A program made the translations under genes and the position numbers. Source: JAFKFI01 sp963795435 (GTDB taxonomy: Bacteria; Pseudomonadota; Alphaproteobacteria; Acetobacterales; Acetobacteraceae). From it: a DNA stretch of 64,000 bases. Positions 33,804-42,089 of the stretch are shown piece after piece. The stretch lies in assembly GCA_963795435.1 (NCBI GenBank), contig CAWCHV010000007.1, forward strand, positions 620,001 through 684,000, given 5' to 3'. The notes under the pieces are model-generated. The model was not told the DNA's origin. It was given only the letters and a program-made list of their open reading frames with translations, and did not search any database. The number at the start of each line of letters is the position of its first letter. The stretch's first letter is position 1.

Positions 33804-35228
33804 TCACGCCGGCTTCGGAACCGGCTCGCCGGCGAGCGCCGAGACGAGCGCGCCGCGCAGCAGCAGCGATACGCCGGCGCCGTACACCAGCGCGATGGTG
33901 GCGAGCCGAACGGCGATCAGCGCGGCGGGCGACACCGTCTCGATCGGCCCTGGCAGGAACAGCGCCGCGCCGGTCGCGATACCGGCGAGCCCCAGGACGG
34001 GCAATCCGGCACGATACTGACGAAACAGCCCGGCGCGCATGGTCCGCGCCGTCATGGCCATCATGTACGGATTGACGAGCACCTGGGCGGCGAACCAGAC
34101 CGAGGCGGCGGCCACCGGGGTCGCCGGGCGCAGCACGAGCACGCCGAGGATGGTCGCGCCGGTGAGGCCGATCTGCGACACCATGCTGTAGCGCGCCCCG
34201 CCCCGCGCGATGGTGGCGACGCCGCCCGCGAAACCGAGGAACAGCCAGACCATCAGCAGCAACAGCGGAGCGGCGGCGAGGCCGGCCGGCTCCCACACCG
34301 GGCCGAGAACGAGGTGCAGCAGCGGCCGGATGGTGACGAGCATGGCGCCGATCACCGGGAACATGACGAGGCCGGCGAGGAAGGCGCTGCGATCGACGTT
34401 CGCTTGCAGCGCGACCAGATTGTCCTGGCGTTCCGACATGGCGGGTAGCATCAGCCGCCACAGCGCGGTCAGCGCGAGGTCGCGCAGCGTGTCGACCAGC
34501 CGGAACGCGAGATGCACCACCCCGAGCGCGGCCGGTCCTGCGGTGCCGCCGATCAGCATGGCGAACACCCGGTAGCGGCTCTGCTGCACCAAGGTACTGG
34601 CGACAAGCGGCAAGCCGGTTCGCAACAGCGCCCTGATCGATGCCCAACGCATCACCAGCCGGGGCTTCCAGGCAGCCCGCAGGATGAGCGAGAGCGCGCC
34701 CGCGAGCGAGGTGACGCATTGCTGCAAGACCAACGCCCAGGCTCCGGCGCCGCCGAGCGCCGCGGCGATCCCCGCCAGCGTGCCGAGGCTCTGCCCGATC
34801 ACCGCGCGCCCGGCGAGCACCTTGTAGGCGCGGTCGCGCGTCAAAATGCCTTGCACCGCGCCGCCGGCGCCTACCAACGGGAGCGGAGCGGCGAGCAGCA
34901 GCGACATGCCGATCAGCCGAGCGTCGGAGAACGCGGCGGCGAGGAGCCAGCCGGACGCCGCCTGGATCGCGGCACCGGCAACGCCGACGCCGGACGAGGC
35001 CCAGAACGCGCTGGAGGCGGCGCTCTCGTCGAGGCTCGCCGCCTGCACCAGCGCGTCGGCAAACAGGGCGTTCACCACGACCCAGAGCAGCACATGCATC
35101 GCCACGGCCGCGGCGCCGATGCCGACCTCCGCCGGGCCGATCAGGCGGGCGACGATGAACGCCGAGGCGAAGGAGAGGACAGCGGAGACCCCGGCCTCCA
35201 GCCCCGACCAGAAGATGTTATGGCGCAT
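33804..35228 (-). CDS. Polysaccharide flippase (Wzx/MOP superfamily)
   Basis: The 474-residue inner-membrane protein has about 14 hydrophobic segments. It opens with FWSGLEAGVSAVLSFASAF and IVARLIGPAEVGIGAAAVA, typical of oligosaccharide flippases, and has LVQQSRYRVFAMLIGG at the start of the second half. Such proteins translocate undecaprenyl-linked repeat units to the periplasm. It sits between a membrane protein and a WecG-type transferase on one transcript. Confidence 0.87.
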   Translation of the reverse strand: MRHNIFWSGLEAGVSAVLSFASAFIVARLIGPAEVGIGAAAVAMHVLLWVVVNALFADALVQAASLDESAASSAFWASSGVGVAGAAIQAASGWLLAAAFSDARLIGMSLLLAAPLPLVGAGGAVQGILTRDRAYKVLAGRAVIGQSLGTLAGIAAALGGAGAWALVLQQCVTSLAGALSLILRAAWKPRLVMRWASIRALLRTGLPLVASTLVQQSRYRVFAMLIGGTAGPAALGVVHLAFRLVDTLRDLALTALWRLMLPAMSERQDNLVALQANVDRSAFLAGLVMFPVIGAMLVTIRPLLHLVLGPVWEPAGLAAAPLLLLMVWLFLGFAGGVATIARGGARYSMVSQIGLTGATILGVLVLRPATPVAAASVWFAAQVLVNPYMMAMTARTMRAGLFRQYRAGLPVLGLAGIATGAALFLPGPIETVSPAALIAVRLATIALVYGAGVSLLLRGALVSALAGEPVPKPA

Positions 35229-35241
35229 CAGGATGGGGGCA

Positions 35242-36600
35242 TCAGGGGGCCATCGAGACCCGTGCGCGTCCGCCCGGCCACTCCCGCGCCAGCATCGGGC
35301 CGGCCAGCACGGGCAAGCAGACCGCGAGCCAGATCAGCCGCGCCTGGTAGCGGTCGTGCGGCGCAGACAAGCCGCCGGTGATGACCGCGTTGCCCAGCAG
35401 GGCGAGCAGAATCGCGACGGCGACCAGGGCGACGGGATCGCGCCTCCGGACGAGAAGCAGCGCGCCAAGCGCGGCCAGGCCGGCGACCGCGGCGATCCGA
35501 TGCACCGCCCGCAGGCCAGCCGGTATCGCAAGCACGCCCCGGCTCTGGCGCGCCGCGTCGTAGGCCGCCAATTCACCGGCCGGGAAGGCACGGGCGATCA
35601 CCGGGCGGACCGTGGCCAGCCAGGGATCGAGCCCGTCGCCCGTCGCGAAGCGGGTCACCTGCGACAGCACGTTGGCGGCGAAGGCCCGGACCTCCCGCCC
35701 CGGCTCGTCGCGCAGCGCCGCCGCGACAATGGCGTCCGCTTCCGCCGAGACCAGCCGGGCGCCGCCGGCGCGCTGCAAGGGCGAACTGGCGCTCCAGAGG
35801 AAGCGATCGGAGTCGCCGGGGAACTGCCCGACATAGGCGCACAGCCGCCAGCCGGCGGCGGGACAGTATTTGTCCAGGGCGTCAAGGCCGGGGCCGTCAT
35901 AGAGCACGCGCGCCAGCAGGAACACGTTGCCGAAGGGCGCGATGGCGGCGCGGCCGTGCCCGATCAGATTGACGCCGATCAGGGCGCAGGTCGCGAGCGC
36001 CGGCACCGCGAGCACCCGCGCCAGCCCGGCGCGGCCGAGCGGCCCGTCGGCGCCGAGCCAGCGGCGCAGCGGGACCAAGACCGCGATCAGGCCGAGCGCC
36101 AGCGGCAGATGCGACGCATGGATCGCGACGGCGAACGCTCCGAAGCCGGTGAGAAGAAACCGCTCGCGTCTGCCGAGACGCGCCGGAACCGCGATCAGCA
36201 GGGCCAATGCGATCACCAGCAGGCCGGTGAACACGTCGGGCATGAGCTGTGAGGCGAACCACGGCAACGGCGTTGCAACGCACAGCACCGCCACCACCGG
36301 GACCAGCCACCAACCGGGCGTGTTCGGGAACACGCAGCGCCGCAGCAGATGCAGCAGCCACGCGGCGAGCAGCGCCTGCGCGGCGGCGGCGGGCCACGTC
36401 GTCAGTTGCATATGCAACGCGAGCAGAAAGAAGCTGTAGAAGACCGGCCGGTCCCAGCTGAGCGAGTGGTCGATCGCCTGCGACAGATACGTTCCGGTGT
36501 CCGCGAACACCAACGGATAGCCGTTCAGCAGCGCCGGCCACAGCATGAGCAGCGCGGCGAGGGCGATCGGCGCCGCGCGACCGATGCGTTCACTCGCCAT
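35242..36600 (-). CDS. Polytopic membrane protein of the exopolysaccharide locus (candidate GT-C transferase or polymerase)
   Basis: This 452-residue protein has about 10-11 hydrophobic segments and a large hydrophilic region in the middle (about 235-345). The first loop reads NGYPLVFADTGTYLSQAIDH; an acidic residue in the first periplasmic loop is a feature of GT-C glycosyltransferases. I do not recognise the family by name. The locus has a priming enzyme, flippase and chain-length kinase but no obvious Wzy polymerase, and this is the best candidate for that role or for a GT-C transferase. The ATG at 36600 overlaps the galE stop by 11 bp. Confidence 0.7.
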   Translation of the reverse strand: MASERIGRAAPIALAALLMLWPALLNGYPLVFADTGTYLSQAIDHSLSWDRPVFYSFFLLALHMQLTTWPAAAAQALLAAWLLHLLRRCVFPNTPGWWLVPVVAVLCVATPLPWFASQLMPDVFTGLLVIALALLIAVPARLGRRERFLLTGFGAFAVAIHASHLPLALGLIAVLVPLRRWLGADGPLGRAGLARVLAVPALATCALIGVNLIGHGRAAIAPFGNVFLLARVLYDGPGLDALDKYCPAAGWRLCAYVGQFPGDSDRFLWSASSPLQRAGGARLVSAEADAIVAAALRDEPGREVRAFAANVLSQVTRFATGDGLDPWLATVRPVIARAFPAGELAAYDAARQSRGVLAIPAGLRAVHRIAAVAGLAALGALLLVRRRDPVALVAVAILLALLGNAVITGGLSAPHDRYQARLIWLAVCLPVLAGPMLAREWPGGRARVSMAP

Positions 36601-37579
36601 AGCCGTCCGGGTGCGCCTCGCGCCACGCCCAGGCCGTTCGCACGATATGGTCGAGATCGGCATGGCGCGGGGTCCAGCCGGTTTCGCGGCGGACCAGGTC
36701 GGAGCTGGCGACCAGCACCGCCGGATCGCCCGGCCTGCGCGGCGCGATGATGTGCGGCACACGTCGTCCGCCGACGCGCTCGACCGCTTCGATCACCTGC
36801 AGCACGGAATGACCGAGACCGTTGCCGAGATTGTAGGTGACGCCGCGCGCATCGAGCTGGTCGAGTGCGCGCAGATGCGCGTCCGCCAAATCCGTCACGT
36901 GGACGTAGTCGCGGATGCAGGTGCCGTCCGGCGTCGGATAATCGGTGCCGAACACCTCGAGCTGCGGCCGGCGGCCGAGGGCCGCGTCGATCACCAGCGG
37001 AATGAGATGGGTCTCCGGCCGGTGGTCCTCGCCGAGCCGGCCGGCCGGGTCGGCGCCGGCGGCGTTGAAGTAGCGCAGCCGCGCGCTCCGCAGCCCGTGC
37101 AGCCGGTCGGCCCAGAGCAGCGCGCGCTCGATCATCCACTTGCTCTCGCCGTAGGGCGAACCGGGGTCGATCCCAGCGTCTTCGGCGATCGGGCCGCCGG
37201 TCGCCGCGCCGAACAGGTTGGCGGTGGAGGAGAGCACGAAGCGCGCGACGCCGTGACGCACGCAGGCGTCGATCAGTCCGATCCCGGTCATTGCGTTCTC
37301 GATAAGATAGCGGAACGGCTGGCTCATGCTCTCGCCGACCAGCGAGAGCGAGGCGAAGTGCAGCGCCCCGTCCCACCTCCCCTCCGCGAGCACCGCGTCG
37401 AGCGTCGCCGTGTCGGACAGATCGGCCTCGATCAGCCGCGCGCCGCCCAGCACCGCTTGCCGGTGCCCCTGCCGGAGATTGTCGATCACCACCACGGCGT
37501 CGCCGCGATCGGTCAGGGCGGCGACCACGTGGCTGCCCACATAGCCCGCGCCGCCGGTCACGAGGTATCTTCGTTGCAT
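36590..37579 (-). CDS. galE: UDP-glucose 4-epimerase
   Basis: The 329-residue short-chain dehydrogenase interconverts UDP-glucose and UDP-galactose using bound NAD. It shows YLVTGGAGYVGSHVV (Rossmann motif), LHFASLSLVGESMSQP, the catalytic Ser in FVLSSTANLFG, the Tyr-x-x-x-Lys pair in SPYGESKWMIERALLW, LRYFNAAGADPAGRLGE, and TCIRDYVHVTDLADAH. It supplies nucleotide sugar to the adjacent polysaccharide genes. ATG at 37579, 4 bp after the tyrosine kinase stop codon. Other epimerase specificities in the same family cannot be excluded. Confidence 0.9.
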   Translation of the reverse strand: MQRRYLVTGGAGYVGSHVVAALTDRGDAVVVIDNLRQGHRQAVLGGARLIEADLSDTATLDAVLAEGRWDGALHFASLSLVGESMSQPFRYLIENAMTGIGLIDACVRHGVARFVLSSTANLFGAATGGPIAEDAGIDPGSPYGESKWMIERALLWADRLHGLRSARLRYFNAAGADPAGRLGEDHRPETHLIPLVIDAALGRRPQLEVFGTDYPTPDGTCIRDYVHVTDLADAHLRALDQLDARGVTYNLGNGLGHSVLQVIEAVERVGGRRVPHIIAPRRPGDPAVLVASSDLVRRETGWTPRHADLDHIVRTAWAWREAHPDGYGE

Positions 37580-37583
37580 CCCG

Positions 37584-39809
37584 CTACTCCCGGAAATAGC
37601 CGCCATAGCGCGGATGATAGACCTCCGAATCGGCGAACCCGGCGCGGACATGCGCGCGTGCGTCCACCCGCGTCAGCGCGATGCCGGCGACCTGCGCCTC
37701 CGCATCCACGAGCAGATCGAGCGCCTTGCGCGCAACGCCGAGCGGCGTGTGGCGCCAGCGCACGCACAGCACCGTGGCGTCGGCGAGCCGCGCCAGCAGC
37801 CGCGCGTCGGTCATCGCCAGCGCCGGCGGCGCGTCGAGCAGCACGAGGTCGTACTCCGCGCGGAGCTGTTCGAGCACCTCCCGCATCGCTTTCGACGTGA
37901 ACAGGCCGGCGACGTCGATCTCGGCCGAGCCGGCCGCGATGAAGGCGGCGCTGGTGAGCTCGTCCGGCTGGGTGATCTCGGCGAGCGTGGCGTGGCCGAG
38001 CAGGCAATCGACCAATCCTGACTTGCCCTCGGCGTCCAGCAATTGGGCCAGCGAAGGCTGGCGGATGTCGCAATCCACCACCACGACACGCTCCCCGTTG
38101 ATCGCCGCCGAACGACCGAGCGCCACCGCGACCGTGGTCTTGCCCTCCGACGGGCGGGCCGCGGTGATCGCCACGACCTTCGGCTGGCGCGCGCGGAGCC
38201 AAAGGCCGGCGCGCAGCGCGCGCAACTGCTCCGCGAAGGGCGAAAGCGGCTTGTAGGTGCCGTATTCCGCCACGCGCACCCAGCCGAGGCTGCGCCGCGA
38301 GACCTGCGGCACCAGGGCGAAACAGGGCAAGCCCAGCCGCGCCCGCACCTCGTCGTCGCTGCGCAGGCTGGTGTCGGCCAGTTCGAGCAGCCAGACCAGC
38401 AACAGGCCGAAGAACACCCCGAACACCGCGGCGGCGGCCAGCATCAGCTTGGTGCGCGGAAAGCTCGGCTCGCTTGTCGGCAGCGCGGGCGAGACCACCC
38501 GCGAGTCCGGCTGCTCGATCGCGGTCTGCTGCGCGGTCTGCTGGATGCGCTCCAGCACCGTGTTCAGCAGGGTGCGCGAGGCCTCCACGTCGCGCTGCAT
38601 GGCGTTGAGCGGGATCTGCGCCTGCGCGTCGCGGTCGATCCGGGACTGCGCGTCCGCCAGGCCGCGCTCCAGGGTCGCGACCCGGTCCCGCCCCGCCCGC
38701 ACCTCCGCCTCGCTCGCCGCCACCACGCGCGCGATCTCGCCGGCGACCCCGCGCTCCACCGCGTCCAGCTGGCCGCGCATCGACATGACGTCCGGATGGT
38801 TCGCGCCGAGCCGGGCGAGCAGGGAGTGCAGCTGCCCGCTGATCTGCTCCTGCTGCGCCCGCAACTGCACGACGCTCGGCGAGATCGCCGCCTGGGCCGC
38901 CGCGCCGTTCCGGCCGCGCGCCACGTCCAGCCGGGCCTGGGCCTGGGCGAGGTCGCCGCGCGCCTGCAACAGATCGCCGTTCAGCCGGCTGACCTGTTCG
39001 GTGCCGAGACCGGCCTGGACGCCCTGCACCAGCCCCTCCCGCGCCCGGTAGGCGGCGATCCGGTCCTCCCCGTCCTGCACCTCCCGGCGCAGGTCGGCCA
39101 CCCGGCCGCGCAGCCACTCGCTCGCGCGGCGCACCGCGTCGAACTTGGCGTCGAGCTGGCTGGTGACATAGATGTCCATCACCATGTTGGCGGCCAGCGA
39201 GGCGAGCGCCGGATCCTCGGTGGTAAACGAGACCTCCATCAGCCGCGTCGATTTCAGGTTTCGCACGGTGATCGCGAGCTGCACCGCCTGCGCCACGGCG
39301 TGCCGGACGGCGTCCTGGCTCGGCTCGGCAGGTCCGGCCGAGGTCGGCCCGAACCACTCCTCCCAGAGAGAGACAAGGCCGGTCCGAAGCCGATCGAGCA
39401 GCGAGGGCGGCCGCAGCCGCCAGTTGAACTCCGGGCTGCGGTCGAGAACGAAACGCTCGGCCACGCGCCCGGCGGCGGGCAGGCTGCGGACGATCTCGGC
39501 CTGGCTGGCCATCACCGCGTCGGTGGTCGGATCGACACGCAGGATGCTTTGCAGCTCGCGCGCCGAGTATTCGCTCGGGTCGTAGATCAAGGTGCCGGTG
39601 GCGGTGTAACGGGGGGTGATCTGTTCGAGGCCGACGAGTGCCAGCAGCGGGGTCAGCACCGCGGCGAGAAGGAAAGCCCACTTCCGCCGCCGCAGGATGC
39701 CAGGGATTTCCCGCGCGCGGAGCCCGCCGGCGATCTGGACGCGCGGCGGCGCCGGGACATGCGGGGGCGGCCCGGTTGCGGCATTCGCTTCGGCAGGTCG
39801 ATCGAGCAT
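37584..39809 (-). CDS. Polysaccharide co-polymerase / tyrosine autokinase (Wzz-BY-kinase fusion)
   Basis: The 741-residue inner-membrane protein controls chain length and export of polysaccharide. An N-terminal Wzz domain begins with a membrane helix (about 40-60, WAFLLAAVLTPLLALVGL) and TATGTLIYDPSEYS; a long coiled-coil periplasmic part follows, with a second membrane helix near 440-460. The cytoplasmic BY-kinase has Walker A ARPSEGKTT (about 551-559), A' VVVVDCDIRQP (about 575-585) and Walker B DLVLLDAPP (about 654-662). The C-terminal autophosphorylation cluster has tyrosines at about 731, 735 and 738. The ATG at 39809 is preferred (AGGACAGG upstream); the frame continues to 39887. No cognate phosphatase (Wzb) gene is in the window. 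Confidence 0.9.
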   Translation of the reverse strand: MLDRPAEANAATGPPPHVPAPPRVQIAGGLRAREIPGILRRRKWAFLLAAVLTPLLALVGLEQITPRYTATGTLIYDPSEYSARELQSILRVDPTTDAVMASQAEIVRSLPAAGRVAERFVLDRSPEFNWRLRPPSLLDRLRTGLVSLWEEWFGPTSAGPAEPSQDAVRHAVAQAVQLAITVRNLKSTRLMEVSFTTEDPALASLAANMVMDIYVTSQLDAKFDAVRRASEWLRGRVADLRREVQDGEDRIAAYRAREGLVQGVQAGLGTEQVSRLNGDLLQARGDLAQAQARLDVARGRNGAAAQAAISPSVVQLRAQQEQISGQLHSLLARLGANHPDVMSMRGQLDAVERGVAGEIARVVAASEAEVRAGRDRVATLERGLADAQSRIDRDAQAQIPLNAMQRDVEASRTLLNTVLERIQQTAQQTAIEQPDSRVVSPALPTSEPSFPRTKLMLAAAAVFGVFFGLLLVWLLELADTSLRSDDEVRARLGLPCFALVPQVSRRSLGWVRVAEYGTYKPLSPFAEQLRALRAGLWLRARQPKVVAITAARPSEGKTTVAVALGRSAAINGERVVVVDCDIRQPSLAQLLDAEGKSGLVDCLLGHATLAEITQPDELTSAAFIAAGSAEIDVAGLFTSKAMREVLEQLRAEYDLVLLDAPPALAMTDARLLARLADATVLCVRWRHTPLGVARKALDLLVDAEAQVAGIALTRVDARAHVRAGFADSEVYHPRYGGYFRE

Positions 39810-39967
39810 GGCCTGTCCTGCAATCGGGCAGCAGAGCACCCCTGCAACCGCTCCCGCCAAATGCAGAGTACGGATGCATTTTGTCAACCCTGAGTTGCTA
39901 ACCGCCGAGGCTACTCTCGGGCCGGGCCGGGTAGCCGAACCGGCGCGAAGCGGGTAGCAACGGGTTC

Positions 39968-40798
39968 ATGGGTCGCCTGAGCACGCTCGCCCTTGCCTGC
40001 GCGTTGGCGGCGTCCGCCGGTTGCGGCCGCGCCGAGCCCGGTCCGGCGCCCGGACCGGTCCGGGTGATCGGCAGCAATGCCTCGGGCTGCATCGCGGGCG
40101 CGGTCGAGTTGCCGCCGGACGGCCCCGGCTTTCAGGAAATCCGGTTCCGGCACAGCGTCTTCTGGGGCCATCCGCGAACCATCGCGCTGCTTGAGCTGCT
40201 GGGGCAGCGCGCCCACGCGGCCGGGCTGCCGGATCTGTACATGAGCGACATCAGCCTGCCGCGCGGCGGACCGATCCCGGACCATGCCGGGCACGAGCTC
40301 GGTCTCGAGGCGGATATCTGGCTGGATTTGAGCCCGAAGCCTGTCCTGACGCGCGAGCAGCGCGAGGCGATCGAGCCGCCGAGCGTGGTGCGTCCGGACG
40401 GCAGGGCGGTCGATCCCGCGATCTGGACCGAGGATCATGCGCGGCTCCTCCGGCTCGCGGCCCTGCTGCCCGACGTGGACCGCATCTTCGTCAACCCGGC
40501 GATCAAGCAGCGGCTCTGCGAGACCACAACCGGCGACCGGGCGTGGCTGCGGCTGATCCGGCCCTGGTGGGGCCACGCGGCGCACTTCCATATCCGCTTC
40601 CGCTGCCCCGCCGGTCAACCGGAATGCGTGCAAGGACCGCCGGTCCCGCCCGGCGACGGCTGCGACGCGACCCTGCGATGGTGGTTCGATCAGCTCGAAC
40701 TGCCCGCCAAGCCCCCCTCCCCGCCGCGCCCGCCGCCGCCTCTGCCGGCCGCGTGCCGGGCGATCATGGACGCGCCGGCGGCGCCCGCCCGGCATTGA
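39968..40798 (+). CDS. mepA: Penicillin-insensitive murein endopeptidase (MepA)
   Basis: MepA cleaves D-Ala-mDAP cross-links in peptidoglycan in the periplasm. The 276-residue protein has an N-terminal signal (LSTLALACALAASAGC); Cys19 after Ser-Ala-Gly could be a weak lipobox. The LAS-type zinc site is visible as His109 and Asp116 in GHELGLEADIWLD, and a later His in GHAAHFHIRFRCP. YMSDISLPRGGPIPDH precedes it as in MepA homologues. The C-terminus is proline-rich (about 240-260). The stop overlaps the TTG start of the following MFS gene. Confidence 0.9.
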   Translation: MGRLSTLALACALAASAGCGRAEPGPAPGPVRVIGSNASGCIAGAVELPPDGPGFQEIRFRHSVFWGHPRTIALLELLGQRAHAAGLPDLYMSDISLPRGGPIPDHAGHELGLEADIWLDLSPKPVLTREQREAIEPPSVVRPDGRAVDPAIWTEDHARLLRLAALLPDVDRIFVNPAIKQRLCETTTGDRAWLRLIRPWWGHAAHFHIRFRCPAGQPECVQGPPVPPGDGCDATLRWWFDQLELPAKPPSPPRPPPPLPAACRAIMDAPAAPARH

Positions 40799-41973
40799 CC
40801 ACGCGGAACCGGCGTCGTCTCGGCATCGCCATCGCCGGGATGATCAATTTCCTCAATCTCTACTGGGTCCAGGCGCTGCTCCCGACCCTGGCCGACGACT
40901 TCCACGCGCCACCCGCGAGCACCGGACTGACCGTAACCGCGACCCTGCTGGCGGTCTCGCTGGTGGCGCCGTTCGTCGGCCTGATCTCCGACATGCTCGG
41001 GCGCAAGCGGCTGATCGTCGGCGCGACCTGGGTTCTGGTGATCCCCACCCTGTTGGCGGCGGGTTCGGCCAGCCTGCACGCGCTGGTGCTCTGGCGTTTC
41101 GTGCAAGGGCTGATGCTGCCGTTCATCTTCACCGTCGCCGTGGCCTATATCGGCGACGAGGCGCCCGGCGCGGACGGCATCGAGCTGGCCGGCACCTACT
41201 CGATGGGCACGATCTTCGGCGGCTTCGCGAGCCGGTTCGTCTCGGGCTACGCGACCGACTTCCTCGGCTGGCGCGCCTCCTTCCTGCTGCTCGGCGCGCT
41301 GACCGTCGCGTCGGCCCTGGCGGTCGGACTGCTGCTGCCGCGCGAGAGGAATTTCCGCCCGGTGCGCGGCCTGCGTACCACGATCGCGAGCTTCCGCGAC
41401 CACCTCACCAATTCGCGCCTGCTGGCGATCTGCGCGGTCGGTTTTTCCGTGTTGTTCTCTATCATCGCCGCGTTCACTTTCGCCAATTTCGTGCTGGCGG
41501 CGCCGCCTTACGGCCTTGGTCCCGCGGCGCTCGGGTCGATCTTCGCCGTCTATCTGTTCGGCATGGTCTCCACCCCGGTCGCGACCAGGCTGGCGCTGCG
41601 GCTGGGGCGACTGCCGACCTTGGCGATGGCGGCGGCTATGGCGGTGGCCGGCCTGCTGCTCGCCTTGCTGCCCTCGCTCTGGGCGATCATCGGCGGGCTG
41701 GCGATGCTGGCCGGCGCGGTGTTCGTCGAGCAATCGCTGACCATCAGCTATATCGGGGTCGCGGCGCCGCGGGCGAAATCCACCGCCGTCGGGCTCTACG
41801 TCACGGCGTACTACGTGGGCGGCAGTCTTGGCGGCATCCTGCCCGCAGGGATCTGGCACTGGGCGGGCTGGCCGGGCTGCGTGGCGCTGTCCGCCGCCGT
41901 GCAAATGCTCATGCTCGCCATCGCGCTTGTGTTCTGGCGCGACCCGCCGAGACGGGAGCCCGGGTTGCCGTAG
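40795..41973 (+). CDS. MFS transporter
   Basis: About 392 residues with 12 predicted membrane helices. GMINFLNLYWVQALLPTLAD is the first segment, GLISDMLGRKRLIVGA the loop 2-3 signature, and LVLWRFVQGLMLPFIFTVAV helix 4. The pattern resembles the YnfM/AraJ-like drug-efflux branch. The proposed TTG at 40795 overlaps the mepA stop codon (TTGA), suggesting coupling; upstream in-frame initiators would lie inside mepA. Substrate unknown, possibly a cell-wall fragment or drug. Confidence 0.82.
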   Translation: MTTRNRRRLGIAIAGMINFLNLYWVQALLPTLADDFHAPPASTGLTVTATLLAVSLVAPFVGLISDMLGRKRLIVGATWVLVIPTLLAAGSASLHALVLWRFVQGLMLPFIFTVAVAYIGDEAPGADGIELAGTYSMGTIFGGFASRFVSGYATDFLGWRASFLLLGALTVASALAVGLLLPRERNFRPVRGLRTTIASFRDHLTNSRLLAICAVGFSVLFSIIAAFTFANFVLAAPPYGLGPAALGSIFAVYLFGMVSTPVATRLALRLGRLPTLAMAAAMAVAGLLLALLPSLWAIIGGLAMLAGAVFVEQSLTISYIGVAAPRAKSTAVGLYVTAYYVGGSLGGILPAGIWHWAGWPGCVALSAAVQMLMLAIALVFWRDPPRREPGLP

Positions 41974-42089
41974 GGCGGGTCCAGCGCCATTCTCGGGATG
42001 ACCGGCCCCAGGGGACAGGTTTTTCCCCGCGCGGCCGCGTGGCCCGGTTTCGGGCGGACAATCGATCGGTTTGGAAGGATGCACGGCGC

